Notes: generated by a model not told the origin, from the letters alone. Positions 1-8,827 are shown, numbered from the stretch's first letter. The stretch is DNA of 64,000 nucleotides from Marinobacter salsuginis (GCF_009617755.1 NZ_BGZH01000002.1:372001-436000), one strand, 5' to 3'. Numbers and translations: made by a program.

Positions 1-935
1 ACCGCAAGCCGGAACAAGCCGTAGATCTCATAGAAGTCGAAGTTGTCGACCTTGAAGCCGGACTGCTCCATGTAATACTCCACCACTTCCTTGCGGGTGA
101 GCATGCCCGGGCGATGGGTCGGCTGCCGGCGCAGCATCTGGAACGGGCCTTCGTCGTCGGCCTCGATCCAGTAGGCCAGGCTATTACCCAGATCCATCAG
201 CGGATCACCGATGGTGGCCATCTCCCAGTCCAGCACGCCGATCACCTCGAAAGGGTTGTCCGGATTCAGCACCACGTTGTCGAAGCGGAAATCGTTGTGG
301 ATCACCACCTGGGCAATGTCTTCGGGCATCTTGTCGTTGAGCCAGCCCATGACCTGCTCAAAGTCGCCCACATCGTCGGTGCGGGCCTTGCGGAAGCGGT
401 CACTCCAGCCGCCAATCTGGCGTTGCACATAACCCTCGCCTTTGCCCAGCTTGTCCAGGCCTGCGGCTTTGGCATCAACCCGGTGAAGATCCACCAGCTT
501 GTCGATCACATTCAGGCAAAGCTTGCGGGTATCGGCTTCACTGAGCTCGAAATCCTTCGGAAAGTCCTGGCGCAGGATAATGCCCTTCAACCGCTCCATC
601 ACGTAGAAATCGCAACCCAGCACGTCGTGATCATCGCAGATGGCAATGACGTTGGGCACGTAGGGATAGACCGGCTTGAGCGCCCGCATAACCTTCGCCT
701 CGCGCAGCATGTCGTGGGCGGACTTGGCGATCTTGCCAAACGGCGGCCGGCGCAGAACATAAGAGCGATCACCGTAATCCACCTGGTAGGTCAGATTGGA
801 GGCGCCACCCGGGTATTGACGAATCTCCGGCTCGCCTTGCAGGTCCGGAATCGCCGCTTTCATGAACCGGTCTACCGCGCCGGCGTCCAGTTCCTCACCT
901 TCCCGGATGTCCACGGCCTGGTCGATCTGGGTCAT
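1..935 (-). CDS. Phosphotransferase family protein (APH/ACAD11-like kinase fold), 3' end cut by window
   Basis: The reading frame starts at the ATG ending at 935 (MTQIDQAVDIREGEEL) and runs off the left edge, so the C-terminus is missing. It has the aminoglycoside-phosphotransferase/choline-kinase fold: a glycine-rich segment PGGASNLTYQV near residue 43, the catalytic loop HNDFRFDN and the metal-binding DWE of VLDWEMATIGDP. Family members beside acyl-CoA dehydrogenases resemble the N-terminal kinase domain of ACAD10/11, thought to phosphorylate hydroxyacyl-CoAs for beta-oxidation; that role is inferred here. It lies 51 nt downstream of the SDR gene on the same strand, and the acyl-CoA dehydrogenase is further upstream, so the three probably form one catabolic cluster. 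Antibiotic resistance is unlikely. Confidence 0.85.
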   Translation of the reverse strand, partial: MTQIDQAVDIREGEELDAGAVDRFMKAAIPDLQGEPEIRQYPGGASNLTYQVDYGDRSYVLRRPPFGKIAKSAHDMLREAKVMRALKPVYPYVPNVIAICDDHDVLGCDFYVMERLKGIILRQDFPKDFELSEADTRKLCLNVIDKLVDLHRVDAKAAGLDKLGKGEGYVQRQIGGWSDRFRKARTDDVGDFEQVMGWLNDKMPEDIAQVVIHNDFRFDNVVLNPDNPFEVIGVLDWEMATIGDPLMDLGNSLAYWIEADDEGPFQMLRRQPTHRPGMLTRKEVVEYYMEQSGFKVDNFDFYEIYGLFRLA

Positions 936-986
936 TCAGGACTCTCCTTTTGAATCTTCACTTTGAGACAGTTAAAAACGGCGCCA

Positions 987-1805
987 TCAGGCCTTGCTGC
1001 CACCCATCTTGCTCATCCAGCGCTTGCTTTCCTGGTGCATCAGCCAGTCAAACGCCTTGGGCGCATGGCGCTTGAGCATCCACATGCGACGCTCCTTGGC
1101 GTGGGGCAGCACCCAGAAGCTCTTGTTGTTCACCGAACGGAAAATATCCTCGGCCACATCCTCGGCGGTTACCGTGGAGCGCTTCATCAGCTTGTTCACG
1201 TTCTGCTGAATGCCGGGAATATCTGAACGCATGCTGCTGGTCAGATTGGTCTGGAAAAACGCCGGGCACACGCAGCTCACATGAATACCGGCATCCCGAA
1301 GCTCCTGGCTGAGTGTCTCGGACAGGGCGATCACGCCAGCCTTGGTCACATTGTAGCTATCCATCAATGGCGCGAGCATCAACCCTGCCATCGAAGCCAC
1401 ATTTACAAAGGCCCCGGAGCCCTGCTGCTTGAACTGCGGTGTAAACGCCTTACAGCCGCGAACGACGCCGAGCACGTTGATATCGAGAATCCACTCCCAG
1501 TCCGCCATGGTGGTGTCCTCGATGGAACCGGCCGAGGCCACGCCGGCGTTGTTCACCATCACATCGACGCCACCCCATTTCTTCACCAGATCATCCCGAA
1601 CCTTCTCAAAGTCCGTCAGCCGTCGAACATCACACTCAACGAAGTAGCCCTCGCCCCCGGCGGCGTTGATCTCTTTCTCAACACCAACGCCCTGCTCCGG
1701 ATTGATGTCGCCGATGCAGACTTTCGCGCCTTCTTTGGCATACCGTAATGCAATCGCCCGGCCGAGGCCGCTGGCTCCGCCGGTTATGAATACTCGTTGT
1801 GTCAT
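987..1805 (-). CDS. SDR family NAD(P)-dependent oxidoreductase
   Basis: A 272-residue classical short-chain dehydrogenase. Visible motifs are the cofactor loop TGGASGLGRAIA (residues 9-20), the NNAGVA structural motif, the catalytic Ser in NVASMAG and the Tyr/Lys pair in YNVTKAG. Acidic residues after the second strand (GDINPE) favour NAD(H). The C-terminus is basic and rich in Trp, Met and Lys. It lies between an acyl-CoA dehydrogenase and a phosphotransferase-like gene on the same strand, so a 3-hydroxyacyl or alcohol substrate in fatty acid or hydrocarbon breakdown is a reasonable guess. Substrate identity cannot be read from the sequence. Confidence 0.88.
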   Translation of the reverse strand: MTQRVFITGGASGLGRAIALRYAKEGAKVCIGDINPEQGVGVEKEINAAGGEGYFVECDVRRLTDFEKVRDDLVKKWGGVDVMVNNAGVASAGSIEDTTMADWEWILDINVLGVVRGCKAFTPQFKQQGSGAFVNVASMAGLMLAPLMDSYNVTKAGVIALSETLSQELRDAGIHVSCVCPAFFQTNLTSSMRSDIPGIQQNVNKLMKRSTVTAEDVAEDIFRSVNNKSFWVLPHAKERRMWMLKRHAPKAFDWLMHQESKRWMSKMGGSKA

Positions 1806-1930
1806 GCTTGGTTTTCTCCGTTATCGTTCGCGCTAGCTATTTGTCATGTTAGGTGCAAGAGCTGCTACCGGGTAGAGCTCCCAGACTCATGTGCAAGCTG
1901 TTCAGAATCCAATCCGAATGTTTGCAGGAT

Positions 1931-2036
1931 CGGGTGGGGACAGGTTTCTGAAACTGTGCGGAGCCATGGATGGCGGAGCCCAAGCGTCACAGGGATGTGC
2001 CGCAAGGAGCGTGTTTCAGAAGCCTGTCCCCACCCG
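1931..2036. repeat. Long inverted repeat (MITE/REP-like palindrome) between two catabolic genes
   Basis: Arms of 24 bp at 1931-1954 and 2013-2036 are complementary except for one position (core GGTGGGGACAGG / CCTGTCCCCACC). They enclose a 58-nt interior that has further pairing (TGCGG at 1957-1961 with CCGCA at 2000-2004) and the string GCCATGGATGGC. There is no T-run and no open frame of note. The element lies between the acyl-CoA dehydrogenase stop and the SDR start. It looks like a mobile or dispersed palindrome and could also stabilise or attenuate the transcript. The interior motif recurs at 11431-11442. Confidence 0.75.
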
Positions 2037-2063
2037 GTCCCGGCACCAACTGTCGAATACTAC

Positions 2064-3275
2064 TCAGGATTTGTACTTTCGAAGCTCCAGACGAGCCACC
2101 ATAGCCCGATGCACCTCGTCGGGCCCATCGGCCAGCCGCAGAACCCGAGCATAGGCGAACAATTGCGTCAGCGGGAAGTCGTCATCACTGACCCCGGCCC
2201 CACCATGAATCTGAATGGCCTGATCGACAATGGTCTGCAGCATGGACGGAATTACGGCCTTGATCATGGAGACTTCCTGAAGCGCCCCCATGATGCCCTT
2301 GGTATCCAGTGCCCAGGCGCATTTCAGCGTCAGCAGGCGGGCCTGCTCAATGGCCATACGGGCATTGGCGATGATATCCGGATTGCCACCCAGTTTGGCG
2401 ATCGGACGCCCGAAAGCCTCACGACTGGTGGCCCGCTTGATCAGAATCTCCAGCGTGCGCTCGGCCGCGCCGATCGCACGCATGCAATGGTGAACGCGGC
2501 CTGGCCCCAGACGACCCTGGGCAATCTCGAAGCCGCGTCCCGGGCCAGCAATGAATGCGCTCTTAGGCAGCCGGACGTTGTCAAACAGTACCTCGCCATG
2601 GCCATAGGGCTCATCGTATTCACCGAATACCGGCAGCATGCGCTCAATCTTGACGCCCGGGGTGTCCAGCGGCACCAGCACCATCGAGTGGCGACGGTGC
2701 TTGTGGGCATCGGGATCCGTCAGCCCCATGAAGATGGCAACCTTGCAATCAGGGTGTCCGATGCCGGTACTCCACCATTTGCGACCGTTCAAAACAACTT
2801 CGTCGCCTTCAATAACGGCGGTGGCTTCCATATTGGTGGCATCGGAGGAGGCTACCGCCGGCTCGGTCATGCAGAAGGCGGAGCGAATCTCACCACTTAG
2901 CAAACGCGGCAACCAATCGGCTTTCTGCTCTTCAGAGCCGTAGTGGATCAGTACTTCCATATTGCCCGTATCCGGCGCGTTGCAGTTGAAGATCTCCGGC
3001 GCAATAAAGCTGCGCCCGGTTTCCTCGGCAATCAGGGCATAGTCGGAGTTCAGCAGGCCGCAGCCGTATTTGTCGTCCGGAAAGAACATGTTCCAGAGGC
3101 CCTGGGCTTTGGCCTTTTCCTTCAGCTCCCGGATGATCGGGAGCACCACCCAGCGGTTATCCAGGGAGGCAAGCTCCTTGTGGTACTGCTCTTCAATGGG
3201 AAAAATCTCATCCTTCATGAACTGCTTCACGCGGTTGAGATAATCCTGGCCTCTCTCGGAAATATTGAAATCCAT
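2064..3275 (-). CDS. Acyl-CoA dehydrogenase family protein (ACAD11-like)
   Basis: A 403-residue FAD-dependent acyl-CoA dehydrogenase, the expected length for the family. It shows the N-terminal helical domain, the flavin-binding segment CMTEPAVASSDATNMEA followed by NGRKWWSTG, and the C-terminal signature IHGGAGVSDDDFPLTQ with ADGPDEVHR near the end. The first step of beta-oxidation, alpha,beta-dehydrogenation of an acyl-CoA, is the family reaction. The GMDH-like segment and the adjacent phosphotransferase recall the two halves of eukaryotic ACAD10/11, here encoded separately. A LysR gene diverges upstream and may control it. Chain-length preference is not readable. Confidence 0.9.
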   Translation of the reverse strand: MDFNISERGQDYLNRVKQFMKDEIFPIEEQYHKELASLDNRWVVLPIIRELKEKAKAQGLWNMFFPDDKYGCGLLNSDYALIAEETGRSFIAPEIFNCNAPDTGNMEVLIHYGSEEQKADWLPRLLSGEIRSAFCMTEPAVASSDATNMEATAVIEGDEVVLNGRKWWSTGIGHPDCKVAIFMGLTDPDAHKHRRHSMVLVPLDTPGVKIERMLPVFGEYDEPYGHGEVLFDNVRLPKSAFIAGPGRGFEIAQGRLGPGRVHHCMRAIGAAERTLEILIKRATSREAFGRPIAKLGGNPDIIANARMAIEQARLLTLKCAWALDTKGIMGALQEVSMIKAVIPSMLQTIVDQAIQIHGGAGVSDDDFPLTQLFAYARVLRLADGPDEVHRAMVARLELRKYKS

Positions 3276-3385
3276 CGCCGTATCCTCGCTGACGGGTGCA
3301 CGGTGGCGTGCACGGAATAATCACGTTAGGACCAGTCTAGGGATGACCAAACTATTACGCGACTGAATTTTTCTTATCGTTTATT

Positions 3386-3407
3386 ATTAACCATACTTAT
3401 TGTTAAT
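3386..3407. promoter_or_regulatory. Inverted repeat in the LysR/acyl-CoA dehydrogenase divergent promoter region
   Basis: ATTAAC at 3386-3391 and GTTAAT at 3402-3407 are perfect inverted copies spaced by 10 nt. They sit in an AT-rich stretch 23 nt before the LysR start. LysR proteins commonly bind dyads of this scale in the divergent promoter, so this is a candidate autoregulatory operator. It is inference from position and symmetry only. Confidence 0.35.
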
Positions 3408-3429
3408 TTCCAAAGAACGGACCCCACTC

Positions 3430-4323
3430 ATGGCCCTTAACCGCCTGGACCTGAACCTGCTGCACGTCTTCGACACCATCTATCGGGAAGGAAGCCTGAC
3501 CCGCGCGGCCAGGGCGCTGCATCTGACCCAGCCGGCCGTCAGTCATTCACTATCCAGGCTGAGGGATCATTTTGATGACCTACTGTTTACCCGCCAGGGC
3601 AATCAGATGGTGCCAACACCTTTGGCCCGCCGGTTCCTCGAATCCATGCGCCCAGGTCTCACCCAGATCCAGGGCGCGGTGAACCAGTTTCATGCTTTTG
3701 ATCCGGCGACTCAGCGCAAAACCTATTCCCTGGGACTGCGGGACATCCTGGAATCCACTTTCCTGCCCCGCTTGATGAAACGTCTTGAAGCCTATCCGGA
3801 GTTGGAGATTGTGAGCCAGCGTGTCGCGCGGCGCGACATGGAGACGCAGCTGGCCGCGGGCAAACTGGATTTTGCGGTGGATGTGCTGCTTCCGGTCAGC
3901 AACCAGACCTCCCATGAACTACTGCGGCGTGACCGCCTGGTAGTGCTGGCCCGAGAGGATCACCCGCTGACAGAGGCGGCTTTGGACATGGAAGGATACC
4001 TGTCCGCAAAGCACGTGCTGGTGTCGTCACGGACCGAGGGACCCGGAATAGAAGACTTCGAACTATCCAGACTGGGGGTTCAGCGCAACATCCGGCTAAG
4101 GTGCCAGCATTACTACGCCGCTTGCCGAGTGGTGGAGGAAACCGATCTTCTCCTGACAATGCCGGAGGCCTATGCCCGCATTATTGCCGAGCGGGCCAAC
4201 ATCCGGATCATGGACCCGCCGGCGGACCTGCCGTCCATCGACGTGCACCTGTATTGGCATAAGGCTTATGAAAGAGAGCCAGCTCTGATCTGGTTCCGGG
4301 AGCAGCTGAAAGCGATCAGTTGA
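3430..4323 (+). CDS. LysR family transcriptional regulator
   Basis: A 297-residue LysR-type regulator starting at the ATG of MALNRLDLNLLHVFD; an in-frame TTG at 3400 would add ten residues but lacks family conservation. The winged helix-turn-helix spans roughly residues 6-64 (GSLTRAARALHLTQPAVSHSLSRLR). The remainder is the periplasmic-binding-like effector domain. It diverges from the acyl-CoA dehydrogenase cluster across 154 nt, the usual arrangement for a LysR regulator and its target. The inducer is unknown. Its stop is only 3 nt from that of the convergent membrane protein gene. Confidence 0.92.
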   Translation: MALNRLDLNLLHVFDTIYREGSLTRAARALHLTQPAVSHSLSRLRDHFDDLLFTRQGNQMVPTPLARRFLESMRPGLTQIQGAVNQFHAFDPATQRKTYSLGLRDILESTFLPRLMKRLEAYPELEIVSQRVARRDMETQLAAGKLDFAVDVLLPVSNQTSHELLRRDRLVVLAREDHPLTEAALDMEGYLSAKHVLVSSRTEGPGIEDFELSRLGVQRNIRLRCQHYYAACRVVEETDLLLTMPEAYARIIAERANIRIMDPPADLPSIDVHLYWHKAYEREPALIWFREQLKAIS

Positions 4324-4326
4324 CGA

Positions 4327-4683
4327 TCAGTAGGCGCCAACCAACATCAGAAAACCGAAAAATCCGATGGCCGTGATCCCCAGGGAGGCCACTACAATGC
4401 CCAGCCCCCACCAGACAGCAGCGCCATCGGATATGTCCACACCGTGGCCACGGAGGGTTCGGTAGAAGGCCCAGGGACCCAGGACAAAGGCACCGACTAC
4501 TGCGAAAACCAGCCCGACGCTGATCCCGGCGAAGGTCCAAGTTGCCAGAACCATAGCGCGGTCTTTGACCTGGTCAGTCACGCCATGGTGTTCGAGAAAT
4601 TTCTTGCAGAAAAACCAGATCAATGCGAACAGGATGACGACGAAAACCAACCCGCCCACAAAGGTAATCATTCTGTATAGCAA
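4327..4683 (-). CDS. Hypothetical three-helix membrane protein
   Basis: A 118-residue protein with three clear hydrophobic segments (about residues 6-27, 44-72 and 88-116) separated by short charged loops (KKFLEHHGVTDQVKDR and TLRGHGVDISDG). It has no signal peptidase site and no recognisable domain. It starts 29 nt downstream of the EAL-domain gene on the same strand and is probably co-transcribed with it. I do not recognise the family; an inner-membrane location is the only supported inference. Confidence 0.65.
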   Translation of the reverse strand: MLYRMITFVGGLVFVVILFALIWFFCKKFLEHHGVTDQVKDRAMVLATWTFAGISVGLVFAVVGAFVLGPWAFYRTLRGHGVDISDGAAVWWGLGIVVASLGITAIGFFGFLMLVGAY

Positions 4684-4712
4684 GATATTGTTCCTGTCAG
4701 TTCAAAGGCGAT

Positions 4713-5483
4713 TTAAGCCGGGAACACGGGCTCCGGAAGGCATTCAAAACCCGGTTTGGCAAATAGATAGCCCTGGTAGAGATTGATGCCCTGGGAGCGA
4801 AGCCAGAAATACTCTTCCTTCGTTTCGACGCCCTCGGCAATAATCTCACCGCCCAGCTGTTTCATCATCGTGATGATTCCAGCCACCACCGCCTGCTTGT
4901 TCGGTTCGTTATGAATATTACGAACCAAAGCCATATCCAGTTTAAGGAGATTGGGCGGGCTCGCCATCATAATGTTGTAGCGCGAAAAGCCGGCGCCAAA
5001 GTCATCAATGGCGGTACTGAACCCCATTTCCTGGTAAGCCTCGATGATGGACACGAGGTGTTCGACCGAGGTTGAGTTAAGCGCCTCGTCCTCGGTCAGC
5101 TCGAAAATGATTTTACGGGTATCGAAATCGTAGGTCTTGGCCGCTGCCAGGGTTGTACGAATACAGTATTCGGCCCGGTAGACCGCATTCGGCATGAAAT
5201 TGATGCTGAGCATCGTGTCCATGCCCAGCCTGGCGGCCAGCTTTACCGCCTTCACCCGGCATACCTGATCAAACGCATAGCGATTGTGCTCATTTACCTT
5301 AGAGAGAACGCTCATTGCGCCCTCACCTTCCGTGCCCCTCACCAGTGCTTCATAGGCAAAAACAGATTTGTTGATAACATCGACTATTGGCTGAAATGCG
5401 AAGCTGAAGGAAAAATCCAGTCCCGCTCCACAGGCACATTGCTCACAATGAGACTCATCAAAAAGTACGGCGGGTTGGTTCAC
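4713..5483 (-). CDS. EAL domain protein (c-di-GMP phosphodiesterase), stand-alone
   Basis: The open frame extends much further upstream, over the divergent dehydrogenase gene. The credible start is the GTG at 5483, preceded by AGGAG with a 5-nt spacer, giving 256 residues (MNQPAVLFDESHCEQC). The EAL domain carries the signature YEALVRG, the Asn of INFMPN, the glutamates of ELTEDE, DDFGAGF, KLDMAL and EGVETKEE, so the metal and catalytic residues look intact. It should hydrolyse c-di-GMP to pGpG. A small N-terminal cysteine cluster (CEQCAC, about residues 13-18) could be a metal or redox site. No membrane segment or GGDEF partner is present. Confidence 0.85.
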   Translation of the reverse strand: MNQPAVLFDESHCEQCACGAGLDFSFSFAFQPIVDVINKSVFAYEALVRGTEGEGAMSVLSKVNEHNRYAFDQVCRVKAVKLAARLGMDTMLSINFMPNAVYRAEYCIRTTLAAAKTYDFDTRKIIFELTEDEALNSTSVEHLVSIIEAYQEMGFSTAIDDFGAGFSRYNIMMASPPNLLKLDMALVRNIHNEPNKQAVVAGIITMMKQLGGEIIAEGVETKEEYFWLRSQGINLYQGYLFAKPGFECLPEPVFPA

Positions 5484-5672
5484 TTCAACTCCTGACTGCA
5501 GTTCTGGCGGTTTTACAGTGTTTATTAGACATGTTTTTGACCAATATAGCTGCGAACCCCTCCCTGGTAAAACCACTTTGTGGTTAAAGCATGTCAAACG
5601 GTGGCATCCCCGGATTACATGACTAAACTGGGGTTTGTTTATACGTATCTGTCCCCAAAAGGAGTTTCCCGA

Positions 5673-6827
5673 ATGGCCCAATCTACCCGTATCGCTGTAA
5701 CCCCGGGCGACGGCATAGGCCCCGAAGTGGTGGCCGAGGCTGTGCGCTGCCTGGAAACCCTGCGTGCAAAACACGGCCTGGACCTTGAGTGGACGCGATT
5801 CCCCTGGCCCTCCCACGCCTGGCACGAAGAACATGGTGAATCCATGCCGGCGGATGCCCTGGCCCAGCTTCAGAAATACGACGCCATTCTTTTGGGCGCC
5901 CTTGGCGATCCGGGCCCTATGGACGATCCGGACCGCTACCTGTTACCAGACAGCATCTCCCTGGCCCCGTTGCTGGACATGCGCAAGGGGTTCGACCAGT
6001 GGGTCTGCGAGCGTCCGGCCCGGCTTTTGCCGGGCGCCCGGCAGTATCTGGCGGACGAACGCGCCAAAGACATCGACATGCTTGTGATTCGGGAAAACTC
6101 CGAGGGTGAATATGTCAGCCAGGGCGGGCGGTTGCGCAAAGGCACGCCGGACGAAGTGGCCACGCAGATGGAGGTATTTACACGCAAAGCAACCGACCGG
6201 ATCATCCGCTATGGGTTCGAACAGGCGCGAAACCGTGCTGCTGATCGGGTCAAGGAAGGCCGGACGCGGACCTTCCGGACACTGGATGGCCGCACCTGCG
6301 AAAGCCAGGTTTGCCTGATTACCAAGCGGAATGCCCTGCGGTACTGGGGTGATATGTACACCGAAGCCTTTGACGAAATCAGCAAAGAATACCCGGATGT
6401 GGCGACGCACCATGAACTGGTGGACGCGGCCTGCATGAAGTTTGTCCAAAGCCCCTGGGCTTTCGATGTCGTGGTGGCCAGCAACCTCCAGGGTGACATT
6501 CTGACGGATCTTGCCGCAGTGCTTTCAGGAGGCATGGGCGTTGCACCTTCCTGCAACCTGAATCCCACCGATCCGGATATGCCCTCTATGTTCGAGCCCA
6601 CCCACGGCAGCGCTCCGGATATCGCCGGGCAGGGCCTCGCAGACCCCACCGCCATGCTTTTCACTGCCGCCCGCATGCTCGAATGGCTGGGGCGCAAGGA
6701 TCCCGCCATTGCCGCCGCAGGGAAGGAACTGTTCGATGCTGTGGCTGCAGACCTGGCCGAAAACTCAGGTCGTCGGCGTGGCACCCGCGAAATCGGTTCT
6801 GCAATCTGCGAGAGACTGTCCCAGTAA
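5673..6827 (+). CDS. Isocitrate/isopropylmalate dehydrogenase family protein (tartrate/D-malate dehydrogenase-like)
   Basis: Starts at the ATG of MAQSTRIAVTPGDGIGPEV, with AAAAGGAG 8 nt upstream, giving 384 residues. It is a beta-decarboxylating NAD(P)-dependent dehydrogenase: GDGIGPEV at the N-terminus, RENSEGEY for substrate and Mg, SNLQGDILTDLAA, and the cofactor loop EPTHGSAPDIAG. The ENSEGEYVSQGGR segment and overall pattern are nearer tartrate/D-malate dehydrogenase (TtuC/DmlA) than LeuB or Icd. An insertion at about 195-225 (DRVKEGRTRTFRTLDGR) is unusual and may tune specificity. The exact substrate is uncertain. It diverges from the EAL gene. Confidence 0.82.
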   Translation: MAQSTRIAVTPGDGIGPEVVAEAVRCLETLRAKHGLDLEWTRFPWPSHAWHEEHGESMPADALAQLQKYDAILLGALGDPGPMDDPDRYLLPDSISLAPLLDMRKGFDQWVCERPARLLPGARQYLADERAKDIDMLVIRENSEGEYVSQGGRLRKGTPDEVATQMEVFTRKATDRIIRYGFEQARNRAADRVKEGRTRTFRTLDGRTCESQVCLITKRNALRYWGDMYTEAFDEISKEYPDVATHHELVDAACMKFVQSPWAFDVVVASNLQGDILTDLAAVLSGGMGVAPSCNLNPTDPDMPSMFEPTHGSAPDIAGQGLADPTAMLFTAARMLEWLGRKDPAIAAAGKELFDAVAADLAENSGRRRGTREIGSAICERLSQ

Positions 6828-6834
6828 ACCAGGG

Positions 6835-7407
6835 CTACTGGTCGGCCATGACGAATTCCAGCCGGCCAGGCGCCACCCGCACATCCACCGGCATCATACC
6901 GAACATACGCTGGGCGAAATCGGTTTCGTCCAGCCGGTATACCGGCATGGTCTCCAGCATCTGTGCCACCAGCCGCATGACCGTATCGGTTACCGGCTTC
7001 AGATCCCCCTTGAAGAACGGAGAGTCGATACTGCTTTCAAGAAGTTGCAATCGCCGTATGAAGATGGCTTTCTCCGAACTGTCGTAAACCGGTGCACCCT
7101 CAACCTTCAGGGCAATATCCACCGGTAGCTTCGCCATCAACGCATTCAGGGCAACCTGCCCCCTCACATCGATTACTGCCACGTCCCGGCCATCAGGCCC
7201 CAGGGTGATGTTGGCGTCATCGAGACTCAGGCTCAGCGGGGAGCCGCTGTTCAACTGGTTTCGATCAAATTCGCTCACAACATCCTGGAGATGCCTCTCC
7301 AGCTCGCCTTCGGAAATCGAATAAGGCGACAGACTGGCGCAGCCGCTGGCAAGCACCACCACCAGGACCAGAAGCGTGCGGCAAACATACAGCGACGTTC
7401 TATTCAT
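6835..7407 (-). CDS. DUF1439 (YceB-like) lipoprotein
   Basis: A 190-residue precursor with a type II signal peptide: basic MNRTSLYVCR, a hydrophobic core and the lipobox ASGC, with Cys at about residue 23. The mature part fits the DUF1439/YceB family, a small alpha/beta lipid-binding-like lipoprotein of the envelope with no assigned biochemical role. Its 5' end overlaps the 3' end of the upstream cysteine-rich protein gene by 8 nt, so the two are translationally coupled. It is convergent with the dehydrogenase gene, with only 7 nt between stops. Confidence 0.82.
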   Translation of the reverse strand: MNRTSLYVCRTLLVLVVVLASGCASLSPYSISEGELERHLQDVVSEFDRNQLNSGSPLSLSLDDANITLGPDGRDVAVIDVRGQVALNALMAKLPVDIALKVEGAPVYDSSEKAIFIRRLQLLESSIDSPFFKGDLKPVTDTVMRLVAQMLETMPVYRLDETDFAQRMFGMMPVDVRVAPGRLEFVMADQ

Positions 7408-7591
7408 TCTCAGCCCGGGCCTCTACATGAGGCGTCAGATTGTCGTCAAAAACCACGCGCAACAGTATGGGCCTGCAGCAGACCTGGCAATCCTCGACAT
7501 ACTCCTGTTCCGGCACTGACGGGTCGACGCTGATATCCAGCGTCTCCCAGCAGTACGGGCACTGAATCAATACCGAGTCCAGGGCCGACAT
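7400..7591 (-). CDS. CPXCG motif-containing cysteine-rich protein
   Basis: A 63-residue protein with two cysteine pairs, CPYC near residue 11 and CQVC near residue 35, which together make a zinc-ribbon knuckle; a central acidic stretch (VPEQEYVEDC) is typical of the family. Function is unknown. It overlaps the DUF1439 lipoprotein gene by 8 nt and lies 9 nt downstream of the aminotransferase gene's region boundary on the opposite side, all leftward. Confidence 0.8.
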   Translation of the reverse strand: MSALDSVLIQCPYCWETLDISVDPSVPEQEYVEDCQVCCRPILLRVVFDDNLTPHVEARAENE

Positions 7592-7600
7592 GGCATCACC

Positions 7601-8827
7601 TCAGAACTGTTGTTTGGCCATCCACGGAATGACGCGATCAAACGCCTCTTCCAGTTTCTCGCAGGTTGTGGAGAAACTGATCCTGACGGCATTGGTACAC
7701 CCTTCACCGAAGGCATCACCGGGCACCATGCAGACACCGGTTTCCTTCAGCATCCGCAGGGCCAGATCCGAACCGTCCACATGGGGTGGAAGGTCAGGAA
7801 ACGCAAAAAAAGCACCGCCCGGCTTGTACCCGGTCATGTAGGGGGTCTGATCAACCAGTTCAACCACCTTGTCCCGACGTTCCCGGTAAATGTCGACCAT
7901 ATCGCGAACGCACTGCTGGTCCCCCGTGAGCGCTGCCACACCGGCAAACTGGGAGGGCGTATTGGCCACCGACGTGGTGAACATATGGTAGCGCCGCAGC
8001 GATTTTATGGCGGCCTGGCTGGAAATCACCCAGCCAACACGCAGCCCCGCCATACTGTAGGTTTTGGAAAAGCTGCTGATGCACATGATGTTGTCCAGAT
8101 CCATCGAGCAGTTCAGCACACTGGCGAAGTCGTCATCATCAAAGATCAGATGGTCGTAGACTTCGTCCGCATAAACCTGGATACCCCGGTAGGCACACTC
8201 CTCAAGGATGGTTTCAACAGTGCTGCGCGGATAAACCGCCCCGGTCGGGTTGTTCGGGTTGTTCAGGATCAGCGCGAAGGTGCGGGGCCCCATCGCCCGG
8301 ATTACCTCATCCGGATCCAGCTGGTGGTTGTTCTCCGCCCGGGTCTGGACGAATTTTACCTCGCCACCATTCATCCGGATCAGGGGCGCATACAGCAGGA
8401 AGGACGGGTCCGTTACGATAAACTGCCGCCCTGGCGCAGAGGTGGCGGAAATGGCCAGGTACATGGCCTCTGTAGCGCCGCTGGTAATCAGGATGTTGTC
8501 CCGGGTAAGTTTGCGGTTGTAACGCTTGCCGTAGTAGTCACGCAGGGCCACCAGCAGCTCCGGGAGTCCGGCATCCATGGTGTAGCCTGTCTGGCCCGCA
8601 TTGAGCGCATCGATATAGGCATCAATGACATGCTTGGGGGTGGGCAGATCCGGCTGACCGATGGAAAGATGAATGACATCCTTCATGGTGGCCGCCATAT
8701 TCACCATGCGCCTGATGCCGGGCACCGGAATCGCCTGCATGGCAGGGTTCCAACTGGCCTTGTTCTTCCGGTACTTCACTCGACGCGGTTTGGTCTGGCC
8801 GGTTTCTTTGTTGGCGGCTTCTGCCAT
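7601..8827 (-). CDS. Pyridoxal phosphate-dependent class I/II aminotransferase
   Basis: The start is the ATG at 8827, with GGAGG a few bases upstream, giving 408 residues (MAEAANKETGQTKP). It is a fold-type I aminotransferase: substrate glycine loop LSIGQPDLPTPKHV, NNPNNPTGAVY, the PLP aspartate in YADEVYDHLIFD, the Schiff-base lysine in SSFSKTYSMAGLRVGW and the C-terminal RISFS arginine. A basic N-terminal extension (KPRRVKYRKNK) is unusual. Family members use aspartate, alanine or aromatic amino acids; which one applies here cannot be told. It diverges from the D-2-hydroxyacid dehydrogenase. Confidence 0.88.
   Translation of the reverse strand: MAEAANKETGQTKPRRVKYRKNKASWNPAMQAIPVPGIRRMVNMAATMKDVIHLSIGQPDLPTPKHVIDAYIDALNAGQTGYTMDAGLPELLVALRDYYGKRYNRKLTRDNILITSGATEAMYLAISATSAPGRQFIVTDPSFLLYAPLIRMNGGEVKFVQTRAENNHQLDPDEVIRAMGPRTFALILNNPNNPTGAVYPRSTVETILEECAYRGIQVYADEVYDHLIFDDDDFASVLNCSMDLDNIMCISSFSKTYSMAGLRVGWVISSQAAIKSLRRYHMFTTSVANTPSQFAGVAALTGDQQCVRDMVDIYRERRDKVVELVDQTPYMTGYKPGGAFFAFPDLPPHVDGSDLALRMLKETGVCMVPGDAFGEGCTNAVRISFSTTCEKLEEAFDRVIPWMAKQQF

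Noticed and set aside
6821..6841. CCAGTA/TACTGG hairpin spanning two convergent stop codons
   Set aside because: Stem of only 6 bp with no T-run; too weak to call a terminator.
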